Source: Lunatibacter salilacus (GTDB lineage: Bacteria; Bacteroidota; Bacteroidia; Cytophagales; Cyclobacteriaceae). From it: a DNA stretch of 64,000 nucleotides. Where the stretch lies: the NCBI RefSeq assembly GCF_009797935.1, contig NZ_VOLC01000003.1, positions 310,001 through 374,000 on the forward strand, read 5' to 3'. The position numbers and the translations under genes are program-made. Shown one piece after another: positions 26,489-35,754 of the stretch; the first letter of the stretch is position 1, and every line of letters starts with the position of its first letter. The notes below the pieces were generated by a model. The model had not been told where the DNA came from and did not search any database. It saw only the letters and a program-made list of their open reading frames with translations.

Positions 26489-27298
26489 CTAAAATGATTT
26501 ATATGACTGTTCGGTGTGCTTTGGTGCAAGGTGAACTAATGAAAAATCTTTTTTGGCAGCGTTGATTTCGTTGTAATAGATCAACTGCCAGTTACCAGCG
26601 TGATCTTCAGCCAGTGCACTGAGTGTTTCTACCCAATCTCCAGAATTGTAATAGGCAATTCCGTCTATCGTTTTGATTTCTGCCTTGTGGATATGTCCGC
26701 AGATGATACCATCACAGCCTTTGGCTTTTGCCATTCTGGATAGTTCTTTTTCATATTCATCCACATAGGCGACTGCGGATTTTACTTTTGACTTCAGGTA
26801 TTGGGAAAGGGAGTAATAAGGGAGGCCCCGCTTGCGGCGATAGAAGTTGACCTGACTGTTTAGCCACAATAGAAAAGTATATCCAATATCACCCAAATAG
26901 GCTATCCATCGGAGATTGGTGGTTATGCTATCAAAAACATCCCCATGCGCAATGAAATACTTTTTTCCCATACTTTCATATACCATATCCTTCTGAATAG
27001 AAAGGTTGCCGATTTCCAAGGGCAGGATTTGATCCAAAAAATCATCATGGTTGCCCCGTAGGTAAAAAATCTTGGTACGGTCCCCATCCATCATCTTAAG
27101 CATACGGTTGAATACACGCGTATGCTTCCTTTTCCACGACCCTGATTTTTTTAGCTGCCAACCATCGATAATGTCCCCATTTAGAATGAGGTTATCGCAG
27201 CTGTACTGCTTTAGAAACCGGACTACTTCCTTGGACTTGGATCCTTTACTTCCCAAGTGGACGTCAGAGATGACTATGGTTTTATAATGTGTTTCCAA
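26489..27298 (-). CDS. LpxH-like metallophosphoesterase (UDP-2,3-diacylglucosamine diphosphatase family)
   Basis: 269 residues of the calcineurin-like fold. Metal motifs are VISDVHLGSKGSK, LILNGDIIDGWQL, YLRGNHDD, FIAHGDVFD and GIICGHIHKAEIK, all intact. The spacing and the insertion FLLWLNSQVNFYRRKRGLP resemble the LpxH-like clade seen beside glycosyltransferases. A second, more canonical LpxH is encoded at 32266-33033, so this is probably a paralogue acting on another lipid diphosphate or nucleotide. It is first in a two-gene operon with the glycosyltransferase. Confidence 0.88.
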   Translation of the reverse strand: METHYKTIVISDVHLGSKGSKSKEVVRFLKQYSCDNLILNGDIIDGWQLKKSGSWKRKHTRVFNRMLKMMDGDRTKIFYLRGNHDDFLDQILPLEIGNLSIQKDMVYESMGKKYFIAHGDVFDSITTNLRWIAYLGDIGYTFLLWLNSQVNFYRRKRGLPYYSLSQYLKSKVKSAVAYVDEYEKELSRMAKAKGCDGIICGHIHKAEIKTIDGIAYYNSGDWVETLSALAEDHAGNWQLIYYNEINAAKKDFSLVHLAPKHTEQSYKSF

Positions 27299-27433
27299 AG
27301 CAGAATTGTTTTGGTTGCAATTTATAACGCCACTATAAACTGATAATGAACGGATTGTTATTGAAAAGAAACCATTGATTTCTGAATATCTGCTAAAATG
27401 AAGATAATGTTATGCCATGGTTACAAATCCGTA

Positions 27434-28777
27434 TCAAGCATTGAAAATGAGTTTAAATGTTGTGCCTTCTTCAATTTTTGACTTCACTTGAATGTTTCCT
27501 TTATGTCTTCTGAGTATTTGTTTGGAAAGGCTTAGCCCGATCCCGGACCCTTTCTTTTTGGTTGTAAAAAATGGAATAAATATTTTGCTTAGGGCCTCTT
27601 CCTCTATTCCCTTTCCCGAATCAGTGACCTCGATTATAATTTTTCCGTTTTCATCTATGTAAGCTTTCAATAGGATTTTTTTAACTTCACTGTCTTCTAC
27701 CGCATGGATGGCATTTTGGGTTAGATTGATCATAACCTGCTCAATCAGTGCGCAGTCAGCGAACAACAGTAAATCTGCCGGAGCGATGCTACAGAGCATT
27801 TTAATGTTTTGACTTTCCAATTGGGTTTTCAATAAAAGTTCCACCCGTTCAAAGAGATCCGCAATTTGTATAGCGGTGAATTTCGGAGTCGGAATATGGG
27901 CCAAACTTCTGAAATCACTGACAAAGTTGATTAGTCCCTCGCTTCGTTTCTCGATGGTACTGATACCCATTAGGTAATCATCCAAGTCTTCCCTTAGGAC
28001 GGGTTCATCGCCCATATGTTTGGAGGCAATGTCTTCTCGAATGGTAGCAGCCAGGGAAGATATGGGAGCAATTGAATTCATGATTTCATGTGTCAATACC
28101 CTTACCAAGTTTTGCCAAGCCTCCATTTCCTTTTCCTCCAGTTCACTCTGTATATTTTGAAGAGAAACAAGCTTGAATTTGACATCCCGCAAGACCAGCT
28201 CGATTACATAAACGGAAAGCTGCATGATGCCATCTGGATGGACAATCTTGATCAATTCACTGCCTCCGGTACGGAGATGATGAATGGCATAGTGGAGCTC
28301 CTTGTTAACCTTGGAAATTTCCTCTATGTGGTTCAGCTGCTGAATATTCAGCATGCGTTTGGCAGCTGTATTAAGAATCTGTATGCTGCCGTCCTCCTCA
28401 AAAGTAATCAGCCCTATACTCAGGTGCTGGAAGACGGTCCGGAAATAGTGGTAGTTGGCTTCCTTTTCCAATTGGTCCTCACGGAGTTTTGCCAAGATAG
28501 CGTTGAACTCAATGTGCAGGTCATCGATCTCGGTGCCGTCAAACTTCACCGGATACACTGTTGAGTAATTGCTTAGTTTAATGTTGTTTAAAAACTGACG
28601 TACTTTCTTGAACGAGCTTTCCGCATATCGGAGTAGGAATACTATCTGGGCAACTACGAGAATGATTAGGAGTGAGATGACAAAAACCCCCGACTCATTC
28701 ACGATACTGTAAGCCAATATGAAGATGGTAGCTGCAAAGACTAAAATCCTCCCAAGTAGTCCAATTTTATAGTCCAT
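27434..28777 (-). CDS. NtrB-like sensor histidine kinase
   Basis: 447 residues from the ATG at 28777, which overlaps the upstream regulator stop by 11 bp; an ATG at 28807 would overlap by 41 bp. Two close N-terminal membrane segments (GRILVFAATIFILAYSI, FVISLLIILVVAQIVFLL) leave almost no periplasmic loop. A HAMP-like linker and a PAS domain (FQHLSIGLITFEEDGSIQIL) follow, then phosphoacceptor motif VLTHEIMNSIAPISSLA, N-box QVMINLTQNAIHAVED, and DSGKGIEEEA with GSGIGLSLSKQIL. It pairs with the sigma-54 activator directly upstream. The signal is probably cytoplasmic or membrane-borne. Confidence 0.92.
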   Translation of the reverse strand: MDYKIGLLGRILVFAATIFILAYSIVNESGVFVISLLIILVVAQIVFLLRYAESSFKKVRQFLNNIKLSNYSTVYPVKFDGTEIDDLHIEFNAILAKLREDQLEKEANYHYFRTVFQHLSIGLITFEEDGSIQILNTAAKRMLNIQQLNHIEEISKVNKELHYAIHHLRTGGSELIKIVHPDGIMQLSVYVIELVLRDVKFKLVSLQNIQSELEEKEMEAWQNLVRVLTHEIMNSIAPISSLAATIREDIASKHMGDEPVLREDLDDYLMGISTIEKRSEGLINFVSDFRSLAHIPTPKFTAIQIADLFERVELLLKTQLESQNIKMLCSIAPADLLLFADCALIEQVMINLTQNAIHAVEDSEVKKILLKAYIDENGKIIIEVTDSGKGIEEEALSKIFIPFFTTKKKGSGIGLSLSKQILRRHKGNIQVKSKIEEGTTFKLIFNA

Positions 28778-30149
28778 ACTTCTCCAATCTCCTGTACAGA
28801 GAGGCACGGGTCAAGCCCAAGTCCTTTGCCGCTTTGGATATATTGCCTCCATTTTTATCAATCGCTTTTTGAACCATATTCTTTTCTACCTCATCCAGGT
28901 TATAGGTGTGGGAGGCTGCGATTTTCTCGTGGGAGGGTTTGGCAGAAAGAAAGAAAAAATCCCTGCTGTCCAATTCATCCCCCTCGGACATGATGATTGC
29001 CCGTTCTATTGCATGTTGAAGTTCACGGATATTTCCCGGCCAAAAATAATGCTGCAGGAGCTGCATGGCGCTGGATTTAAATCCGTTAAAGTTTTTTCTG
29101 TATTTGTTGGCGTATGACTTTAGAAAATGATTGGCTAAAAGCGGTATATCATCCAACCGTTCCCTTAGCGGTGGTAGAAATATTTCTACTGTGTTGATTC
29201 GGTAAAGCAAATCCTGTCGAAAGCCATTCTCCATGATCATTTCGTGAAGCGGCATGTTGGTAGCACATATCAACCGTATGTCTACAGGAATGGACTTGTT
29301 GGTTCCTATGCGGGTTACCTCCCGACGTTGCAGAACAGTAAGCAGTTTGGATTGTAAGGGCATATTGAGGTTGCCAATCTCATCCAAAAAGAGTGTTCCG
29401 TTGTCTGCCACTTCAAAGCGGCCTGCCCGATCTTCTTTGGCATCGGTAAAGGATCCTTTTTTGTGCCCAAAGAGTTCGCTCTCAAACAGGCTTTCCGTAA
29501 TCGCACCCATATCCACGGTTACGAAAATTTCATCATTACGATGTGAACGGTCATGGATTGCGCGCGCGATGAGTTCTTTCCCAGTTCCATTTTCCCCCAA
29601 GATTAACACATTCGCATCGGTCTTCGCCACCTTATCGATGATTGAAAAGACGTTTTTCATGGAAGCACTGTTGCCAATGATATCGTTGAAAGGTTTTTTC
29701 AGTTCTGATTGCAACTGTTTTTGCTTTTTAGAAAGCTTTTCTACTTCGTTATAACTTTCTTTGAGTTTTACGGCAGCAGACAAGGTGGCTAACAATTTTT
29801 CATTTTGCCAAGGCTTCAATATGAAATCTGTCGCCCCTTCCTTCAAAGCTTGTACGGCCATTTCTACATCTCCAAAAGCAGTAATCAAAATCACTACTGC
29901 CTTGGGCTCGATTTCTTTAATTTGCTTTAACCAATGAAACCCTTCCTTTCCTGAAGTGGTATCTTCGGTAAAGTTCATGTCAAGCAGAATGACATCATAG
30001 CTGTAATTATTAATCAAAAATGGAATTTTTCGCGGATCCTTTTCTATAGTTACTTCCTTAGCGTGTTTTTTAAGTAACATCTTTGCCGCAAACAATAAAT
30101 CCTCATTGTCATCCACTATCAGAATACTGCCCAGTTTATTCTCTTCCAT
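28767..30149 (-). CDS. Sigma-54-dependent response regulator (NtrC family)
   Basis: 460 residues. The receiver has Asp57 in DVILLDMNF and a conserved Lys in LKPWQNEK. The AAA+ domain has Walker A GENGTGKE (185-192), Walker B GTLFLDEIGN, and arginine-finger region FRQDLLYRINTVEIFLPPLRER. The C-terminal Fis-type helix-turn-helix is KNGGNISKAAKDLGLTRASL. The sigma-54-contact loop, normally GAFTGA, reads GSFTDA at residues 232-237. It is transcribed first, with the histidine kinase overlapping its stop. Such pairs in Bacteroidota often control envelope or efflux genes, though no target is evident here. Confidence 0.94.
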   Translation of the reverse strand: MEENKLGSILIVDDNEDLLFAAKMLLKKHAKEVTIEKDPRKIPFLINNYSYDVILLDMNFTEDTTSGKEGFHWLKQIKEIEPKAVVILITAFGDVEMAVQALKEGATDFILKPWQNEKLLATLSAAVKLKESYNEVEKLSKKQKQLQSELKKPFNDIIGNSASMKNVFSIIDKVAKTDANVLILGENGTGKELIARAIHDRSHRNDEIFVTVDMGAITESLFESELFGHKKGSFTDAKEDRAGRFEVADNGTLFLDEIGNLNMPLQSKLLTVLQRREVTRIGTNKSIPVDIRLICATNMPLHEMIMENGFRQDLLYRINTVEIFLPPLRERLDDIPLLANHFLKSYANKYRKNFNGFKSSAMQLLQHYFWPGNIRELQHAIERAIIMSEGDELDSRDFFFLSAKPSHEKIAASHTYNLDEVEKNMVQKAIDKNGGNISKAAKDLGLTRASLYRRLEKYGL

Positions 30150-30251
30150 TTTGTTTCTTTTACTTATCTAATGCTTAAATAGTGCCATACACCAGTAACA
30201 CCGCAATTTATCAAATTTTGAGTAGTCATCAAATAGATGTTGTACGTTTTT

Positions 30252-30266
30252 GAACGAAAATCGTTC
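30252..30266. promoter_or_regulatory. Inverted repeat in the divergent promoter region
   Basis: GAACGAAAATCGTTC is a 6-bp inverted repeat with a 3-bp centre. A further half-site pair GTTCGTATCTGAAC (30263-30276) overlaps it. It lies 103 bp upstream of the sigma-54 regulator start and 90 bp upstream of the FKBP gene, and could be an operator for either, possibly autoregulatory. Confidence 0.35.
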
Positions 30267-30355
30267 GTATCTGAACGCAGTCTGCTTCTCTTTCTCCCTA
30301 TTTTTTATACCTACAAAAAAGACTTAACTTAGTGGTTTAATCAAATAATTCAATT

Positions 30356-30784
30356 ATGTCAATTGCAAGTAAAGGAAAAACAGTAAAAGTACACTATACA
30401 GGAAAATTGAAGGACGGAACTGTCTTTGATTCTTCAGCTGACAGGGAGCCTCTACAGTTTACTCTAGGAGACGGCAACATGATCAAAGGATTTGATTTGG
30501 CTGTTGACGGTATGTCAGTAGGCGATGACAAGGTGGTCACCATACCCTCTGTCGAAGCCTACGGCGAAAAGCGGGAAGACATGATGCTCGATGTACCGTT
30601 AGAACAAGTCCCGGCGGAGATAAAACCTGAAGTAGGCATGGACCTCTCTATACAGAATCAAATGGGTCAACCTACCCCCGTGAAAGTAGTGCATGTAGAC
30701 GATAAGAAAATCACGTTAGATGCAAATCATCCTTTGGCCGGTCAGGATCTCATTTTTAACATCAAGCTTGTGGAGTTGGTGTAA
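30356..30784 (+). CDS. FKBP-type peptidyl-prolyl isomerase, SlyD-like
   Basis: 142 residues. The FKBP core is VKVHYTGKLKDGTVFDSS and FTLGDGNMIKGFDLAVDGM. It is interrupted, as in SlyD, by a chaperone-like insert-in-flap domain (SVEAYGEKREDMMLDVPLEQ to ITLDANHPLAGQDLIFNIKL). No metal-binding His/Cys tail and no signal peptide, so it acts in the cytoplasm as a folding helper. It is monocistronic and ends in a strong terminator. Confidence 0.94.
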   Translation: MSIASKGKTVKVHYTGKLKDGTVFDSSADREPLQFTLGDGNMIKGFDLAVDGMSVGDDKVVTIPSVEAYGEKREDMMLDVPLEQVPAEIKPEVGMDLSIQNQMGQPTPVKVVHVDDKKITLDANHPLAGQDLIFNIKLVELV

Positions 30785-30810
30785 GCCATTGTGAATATTT
30801 ATAATTATTT

Positions 30811-30838
30811 AAAAAGTCGGTTTACCGACTTTTTTTTT
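30811..30838 (+). terminator. Rho-independent terminator after the FKBP gene
   Basis: AAAGTCGG-TTTA-CCGACTTT forms a perfect 8-bp stem with a four-base loop followed by a run of T, 27 bp after the stop codon. Confidence 0.9.
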
Positions 30839-30866
30839 GCCTCCCAACGCATATACATTCTTTTAT

Positions 30867-31292
30867 TTAGTTATTGCTTGTTGGTTGCCCTTGCGGATTG
30901 GCATAAACACTTTTAGTCTTGTTGTATTTGGCGTTACCTACTTCCACCACAAAGAGCTGACTATTGATGGAGGAAAAATCATAACTCTTATGCGTGCCAT
31001 CCTCAGGACTGATTTTATCCTCCAAGATCAGGTTTCCCAAAATGTCAAATATTTTGACATTTGTCATTTGAATGGATTTTTCATCTAGGATTAATATAAA
31101 TTTCTTAGTACCAGTAGACCTCAGGTTGAACTTTACTTCCGGAGCATGAAGATCTATAGGGAAAGAAATTTCAGTTTCTATCCTTCGCGGGATATTTTGG
31201 GCATGCAATTCACTGCTAAAACCCAGGATCTGGATGAAGCCAAGCACAATAAAAATAAAAGTTACTATCTGTTTTGGTAAAGGTTTTCCCAT
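30867..31292 (-). CDS. Small secreted protein with a type IX secretion tail-like domain
   Basis: 141 residues. A signal peptide (IVTFIFIVLGFIQILGFSSE ending ELHAQ) is followed by a beta-rich domain. The segment VKIFDILGNLILEDK followed by KSYDFSSINSQLFVVEVG closely follows the pattern of T9SS sorting C-terminal domains (V.I.D..G....  then G.Y.V.V). Unlike cargo proteins, it is preceded by only about 40 residues and followed by a 15-residue tail, so the domain is essentially the whole protein. It could be a remnant of a cargo gene or a stand-alone adhesin-like domain. It has no operon partner. Confidence 0.55.
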   Translation of the reverse strand: MGKPLPKQIVTFIFIVLGFIQILGFSSELHAQNIPRRIETEISFPIDLHAPEVKFNLRSTGTKKFILILDEKSIQMTNVKIFDILGNLILEDKISPEDGTHKSYDFSSINSQLFVVEVGNAKYNKTKSVYANPQGQPTSNN

Positions 31293-31450
31293 CGCCGCGC
31301 AAATTGCAAAAATTCCGTTGTTTTTATAAATAATTAATTATAAAATAACATTTTTTAACCAACGCTGTTAAAAAAAAGATCAATGAGATCAAAACTTGAA
31401 AATACTATCAAAGATATTTTCAAAGTAAAAATTCTCATTTTCAGATATTT

Positions 31451-32269
31451 CTATAACTCAGCCGGCCTAACAAATATATCTATGCCCGTATCAGCATATA
31501 AAAGAAGGTGCTGTTTAGTAATGGCAACTTTTTGATAAATGGTATCGTGTAAGGGATACGATGTTGTTTTTTCAGAGGAATAATTTGTTTTTTTTAATCG
31601 ATTTTCCGAAATATAATAGAAATGATCTTCATAAATAAAAACGGGAACATCCGGGATTGAAGCCAATTGCTGGATGAAATTTGCTTGGTTGTCAAAAATG
31701 TAAACCCCAGCTTTTTCAAGTTGAAGGAATAAGAGGTTTTTTCTCTCTGTCAAGTTGATAACCTTCAGGTCACGATTAGGTAAAACAAGCGACAGGGGTT
31801 GTTCCTGTAGCACCTGGTTTCGTCTGAAATCCCATTTCACCAAAGAAAGACGTGTTTCATTGAGCATCCAAATGACATTGCCGTTACCTAAGGTGGCATA
31901 GCGCACCACTCCTACATCACTATCTCTAAACAGGTAACTGGCTATTGGATTAAGGAAGCGATCCAATAGCTCGTATTGCTGCAAATCAGCGGAAAACAAA
32001 AATATAGTAGTGGTCCAGAAAGCCTCTAGTTTATCGAGTCGTGCACGGAACACCGGGGAGTAAATATTCGAAGAATCCCCTTGTGTTGTATATTGGCGGA
32101 TATTGCCTTGTTGATCGGCGGTAAACACTTGGCTGCGGCCATCAACGGAAAGAAGATCAAGTCCTCGGGCAGGTATATGGCTGATTTTTTGCCAATGCGC
32201 TTCTTGGCAGATAGCTATATGGGCATAGAGGGAAAAAAGGAGAGATAGCTTTAATACCTGTTTTATCAT
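31451..32269 (-). CDS. Hypothetical exported protein, propeller-like
   Basis: 272 residues. Signal peptide MIKQVLKLSLLFSLYAHIAICQ. The mature part is a series of short beta-rich segments with recurring aromatic and aspartate turns (VFTADQQGNIRQYTTQGD, FLFSADLQQYELLDRFL, LLFLQLEKAGVYIFDNQANF), consistent with a small beta-propeller, although no Pfam motif is recognised. Its start overlaps the lpxH stop by four bases (ATGA), so it is translated with lpxH. This coupling suggests an envelope role, but the function is unknown. Confidence 0.75.
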   Translation of the reverse strand: MIKQVLKLSLLFSLYAHIAICQEAHWQKISHIPARGLDLLSVDGRSQVFTADQQGNIRQYTTQGDSSNIYSPVFRARLDKLEAFWTTTIFLFSADLQQYELLDRFLNPIASYLFRDSDVGVVRYATLGNGNVIWMLNETRLSLVKWDFRRNQVLQEQPLSLVLPNRDLKVINLTERKNLLFLQLEKAGVYIFDNQANFIQQLASIPDVPVFIYEDHFYYISENRLKKTNYSSEKTTSYPLHDTIYQKVAITKQHLLLYADTGIDIFVRPAEL

Positions 32270-33033
32270 CCCTGAAAAGTTTTCAGGTAGAAGGCTTCGC
32301 CGTCAAACTCGCCATATTGGTTTTGGGTAACCCATTCGCCCAAATTAAAGTATGTCGAATTTTTGCTTATTTCAAGGGTAAGTGGGAGGTGCCGGTGGCC
32401 AAATACATAATAATCAAAATGCATCTTATTTTCCACCTCTTGGCAATAAAGATATAACCATTCATTTTCTTTGCCCTTGAACTCATGTTCCATCTTAGCC
32501 AAGTTGGTCAGTCGGCTGTTTCTGGACCACATTTGGGCTAGTTTTATTCCAATGTCTGGATGCACCCATTTAAATAGCCATTGGCAGGCAGGGTTGGTGA
32601 ATATTTTTTTCAAAACTTTGTACTTTCGATCCCCGGGGCCTAGGCCATCTCCGTGGCCGATGAGAAACTTTTTGTGATTGATCTCCATATCAATGGGGTT
32701 ATGGAAAACAGGTATGCCGAGTTCCTCTGTGAAGTAGTCTCGCATCCATAGATCGTGGTTGCCTGTAAAAAAGAAAATGGGAATTCCCTGTTCTCGCAGG
32801 GAGGTTATTTTTGCCGTAAACCTCAAAAATCCTTTCGGTATTACTTTATCGTACTCAAACCAAAAATCAAAAATGTCCCCAACCAAAAATATTGCTGCCG
32901 CTGTGTCCGACACGCTGTGTAACCAACGAACTATTTTTTGCTCCCGTTTCCTGCTGGATTGGGCATCCGGTGTACCAAGGTGGAAATCAGATGCGAAAAA
33001 TATTTTTTGGTGAGGTTTGAGCGTGATGTTCAT
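32266..33033 (-). CDS. lpxH: UDP-2,3-diacylglucosamine diphosphatase LpxH
   Basis: 255 residues from the ATG at 33033 (MNITLKPHQKIFFASDFHLG); an upstream ATG at 33057 adds eight unlikely residues. Metal-ligand motifs are FASDFHLGTPDAQ, IFLVGDIFDFWFEY, FFTGNHDLW, FLIGHGDGLGPGDRKYKVLK and DYYVFGHRHLPLTLE. The GDGLGPGDRKYK loop and the helical cap (NPACQWLFKWVHPDIGIKLA) are the usual Bacteroidota LpxH form. It cleaves UDP-diacylglucosamine to lipid X and UMP in lipid A synthesis at the inner membrane. A four-base overlap couples it to the propeller-like gene downstream. Confidence 0.93.
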   Translation of the reverse strand: MNITLKPHQKIFFASDFHLGTPDAQSSRKREQKIVRWLHSVSDTAAAIFLVGDIFDFWFEYDKVIPKGFLRFTAKITSLREQGIPIFFFTGNHDLWMRDYFTEELGIPVFHNPIDMEINHKKFLIGHGDGLGPGDRKYKVLKKIFTNPACQWLFKWVHPDIGIKLAQMWSRNSRLTNLAKMEHEFKGKENEWLYLYCQEVENKMHFDYYVFGHRHLPLTLEISKNSTYFNLGEWVTQNQYGEFDGEAFYLKTFQG

Positions 33034-33111
33034 GCGATAGGGGCAACGTATTTCCAAATTTAGTAATCTTTTTAAACTTCCATAAGGAATGAGTGCTATA
33101 GTACGCGGAAT

Positions 33112-33145
33112 AAAAAAAAGAGGAAAGTGATTTCACCTTCCTCTT
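33112..33145 (-). terminator. Terminator downstream of ftsH
   Basis: On the minus strand, AGAGGAAGGTGAAATCACTT pairs into an AGAGGAA...TTCCTCT stem and is followed by a run of eight T. It lies 30 bp after the ftsH stop. Confidence 0.85.
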
Positions 33146-33174
33146 ACAATTTGTTTTTGACTAACAGGTTCTCT

Positions 33175-35250
33175 TTAAGATCCTTTGTTTTCCACTATAT
33201 CTTCCTTTACTGAATCGGATGAACTTTCATCATCTCCACTGTTCATGGCAAGCTTCTCGGCCAACGCTTTGTCTTTTTCCAATTTTTCCTTATCGTCTAC
33301 CGTTCTGGTAAATTTCTCATAGGTGGTTTCCCTTTCAAAAGGTCTCTTTCCTATAATTGATTCCAAATCTGATTGGAAAAGGATTTCTTTTTCCAGAAGT
33401 GCCTTTGCGATTTTTTCCAGTTCGACTTTATGTTTGCTCAGCAATTCCTTTGTTCTGTCATAGGCAAAGGCAATCAGTTTCCGGACTTCCTCATCGATGG
33501 TCTGAGCAGTAGCTTCTGAATAGGGTTTGTCAAATTTATATTCCCCACCTTTACTGTCATAAAAGGATACGTTGCCAATTTTGTCATTCATACCATATAC
33601 TGATACGATGGAGTATGCCATTTTTGTGATTCGCTCTAAGTCGCTCAAAGCACCTGTTGAGATCTTCTTAAATATGATCTCTTCCGATGCCCGACCACCA
33701 AGTGCCATACACATCTCATCGATCAGTTGTTCTGTTTGGTACAAAAACTGTTCTTTTGGAAGATATTGGGCGTACCCAAGAGCTGCTATCCCCCGAGGAA
33801 CTATACTTACCTTAACCAAGGGATCTGCATGCTCCAGAAACCATCCGGCGACCGCATGTCCAGCCTCGTGATACGCGACAATTTGTTTTTCTTCGGGAGA
33901 AATAATTTTGTTTTTCTTTTCAAGGCCACCAATTACCCTGTCAATGGCATCTTGGAAGTCTTGCATATCCACCGACGTTTTGTTTCTTCGGGCAGCGATA
34001 AGGGCTGCTTCGTTACAAACATTAGCAATTTCAGCACCCGCAAATCCAGGTGTTTGGGCAGCTAGTTTTTTTGGTTCCACATCCTCTGATGATTTGATCG
34101 GCCCCAGATGGACTCTGAAAATAGCCTCTCTGCCCACAATGTCTGGTTTGTCTATACTAATCTGCCTGTCAAATCTGCCTGCTCTAAGAAGTGCACTGTC
34201 CAATACATCAGGTCGGTTGGTAGCGGCAAGTACGATGACACCTGAATCCGTCCCAAACCCATCCATTTCTACTAAGAGTGAATTAAGTGTATTTTCACGT
34301 TCATCGTTTGAGCCAGGCATCTGGCCTTTTCCCCTAGATCTACCAATGGCGTCTATTTCATCAATGAAGATGATACAGGGTGCCTTTTCTTTTGCCTGCT
34401 TAAACAAATCCCTTACCCGGGCAGCTCCAACGCCAACAAACATTTCCACAAAGTCAGACCCTGAGAGTGTAAAGAACGGTACACCTGCTTCTCCAGCGAC
34501 AGCCTTGGCCAATAAGGTCTTCCCGGTACCGGGAGGGCCAATTAACAAGGCTCCCTTTGGTATTTTCCCGCCAAGTTTGGTGAATTTGGATGGAGTTTTA
34601 AGAAACTCCACGATTTCTTCGACTTCCTCTTTGGCTTCATCAAGGCCTGCCACATTGTCAAAGGTAATTTTCACCTTATTTTCTGCGTCGAACAACTGTG
34701 CTTTGGATTTTCCAACATTAAATATCTGACCTCCCGGTCCGCTCGGACCAGACATCCGTCTCATCATCATCCAGAAAAGGAAAAAAATCAGAATCAGAAA
34801 TCCGAAAGAGGAAATCCAATTACCCCAGCTTTCTTCCTTTTTAGCGGAGTACCCAATGCGTTGATCTTCCGGTAATTTACTTTCCAGTTCGTTATAGAAA
34901 TCTAGAAAATTGGCTACATCAGCTACGTTGATCTTGTAATGAGGACCTTGGGCGTTGTAAAAACGTTGTTGTGATTCCAATTCATCCTTATAACGCTGGT
35001 TATTCAGCGCTTCTTCGTTTAAAGTTACCTCTACATAATTTTGGTTATAGACGACAACAACTTTTTTTACATCATTCCCGAGAACCATGTCCTCAAACCG
35101 CTTCATGTTGATGTCCACCACCGCGGTGTTCTGGTTAAACCACGTAACACCAATCAGAACAATTACCGCAGTGACGATAAGCCAGAGCTGGAAATTAGGT
35201 TTTTGAGGGGGTTTCGGGATAAACTTTTTTGCTTTATTTTTATCACTCAT
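33175..35250 (-). CDS. ftsH: ATP-dependent zinc metalloprotease FtsH
   Basis: 691 residues. Two transmembrane segments (about 22-38 and 147-163) flank a periplasmic domain. The AAA module has Walker A GPPGTGKT (238-245), Walker [14 protein letters not shown], the pore loop FVGVG, and the second region of homology [20 protein letters not shown]. The zinc site HEAGH is at 461-465 with a later acidic ligand. FtsH is a hexameric inner-membrane protease degrading misfolded membrane proteins and regulators such as LpxC in other bacteria. It is second in an rsfS-ftsH operon and ends at a strong terminator. Confidence 0.98.
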   Translation of the reverse strand: MSDKNKAKKFIPKPPQKPNFQLWLIVTAVIVLIGVTWFNQNTAVVDINMKRFEDMVLGNDVKKVVVVYNQNYVEVTLNEEALNNQRYKDELESQQRFYNAQGPHYKINVADVANFLDFYNELESKLPEDQRIGYSAKKEESWGNWISSFGFLILIFFLFWMMMRRMSGPSGPGGQIFNVGKSKAQLFDAENKVKITFDNVAGLDEAKEEVEEIVEFLKTPSKFTKLGGKIPKGALLIGPPGTGKTLLAKAVAGEAGVPFFTLSGSDFVEMFVGVGAARVRDLFKQAKEKAPCIIFIDEIDAIGRSRGKGQMPGSNDERENTLNSLLVEMDGFGTDSGVIVLAATNRPDVLDSALLRAGRFDRQISIDKPDIVGREAIFRVHLGPIKSSEDVEPKKLAAQTPGFAGAEIANVCNEAALIAARRNKTSVDMQDFQDAIDRVIGGLEKKNKIISPEEKQIVAYHEAGHAVAGWFLEHADPLVKVSIVPRGIAALGYAQYLPKEQFLYQTEQLIDEMCMALGGRASEEIIFKKISTGALSDLERITKMAYSIVSVYGMNDKIGNVSFYDSKGGEYKFDKPYSEATAQTIDEEVRKLIAFAYDRTKELLSKHKVELEKIAKALLEKEILFQSDLESIIGKRPFERETTYEKFTRTVDDKEKLEKDKALAEKLAMNSGDDESSSDSVKEDIVENKGS

Positions 35251-35315
35251 CTTGCTTTTGTTATTGCTATAAACTTTTTGTAGAACGAAATTAAAAAATG
35301 AAAGTTCAAATCCTT

Positions 35316-35663
35316 TTAGTTTATTGGTGTAACTTTTGCGTCACCCCAAAGTTCCTCCAACCGGTAGAATGTTCTTTTTTCCTTTAGAAATATGTGGACT
35401 ACCACATTGACATAGTCCATCAATATCCATTGCCTGTTATTTTTGCCTTCACTTCGCCAAGGTCTTTCCTTGTTTGATTTAATTACCTCGTCTTCAATGG
35501 ATTGTGATATGGCTTCCAGTTGTGTATCAGAAGAACCTGAACAAATGACAAAAAAGTCCGTCATTGTTTGATTTATATCCCGTAGATCCATCAGGACAAT
35601 GTCAGAAGCTTTTTTTTCTTCCATTCCTTTGATAATTACTTTACTCAGCTCTTCTGCTGTCAT
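35316..35663 (-). CDS. rsfS: Ribosome silencing factor RsfS
   Basis: 115 residues of the Iojap/RsfS family: [80 protein letters not shown]. These are conserved through the whole length. The protein binds L14 of the large ribosomal subunit and blocks subunit joining when nutrients are short. It is first in the operon with ftsH (65-bp gap) and divergent from birA, with about 91 bp between starts. Confidence 0.96.
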   Translation of the reverse strand: MTAEELSKVIIKGMEEKKASDIVLMDLRDINQTMTDFFVICSGSSDTQLEAISQSIEDEVIKSNKERPWRSEGKNNRQWILMDYVNVVVHIFLKEKRTFYRLEELWGDAKVTPIN

Positions 35664-35754
35664 AGATAATTTGTATTTTTGAATTGTCGATTGCCAACCA
35701 GTATTTATTATAAACTTAAATATCTCTATTCTGGTCTTAAAATACTAATAATAC

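Noticed and set aside
33908-34729. 273-codon frame antisense to ftsH
   Set aside because: Low-complexity Ser/Pro-rich shadow of the highly conserved AAA domain on the other strand.
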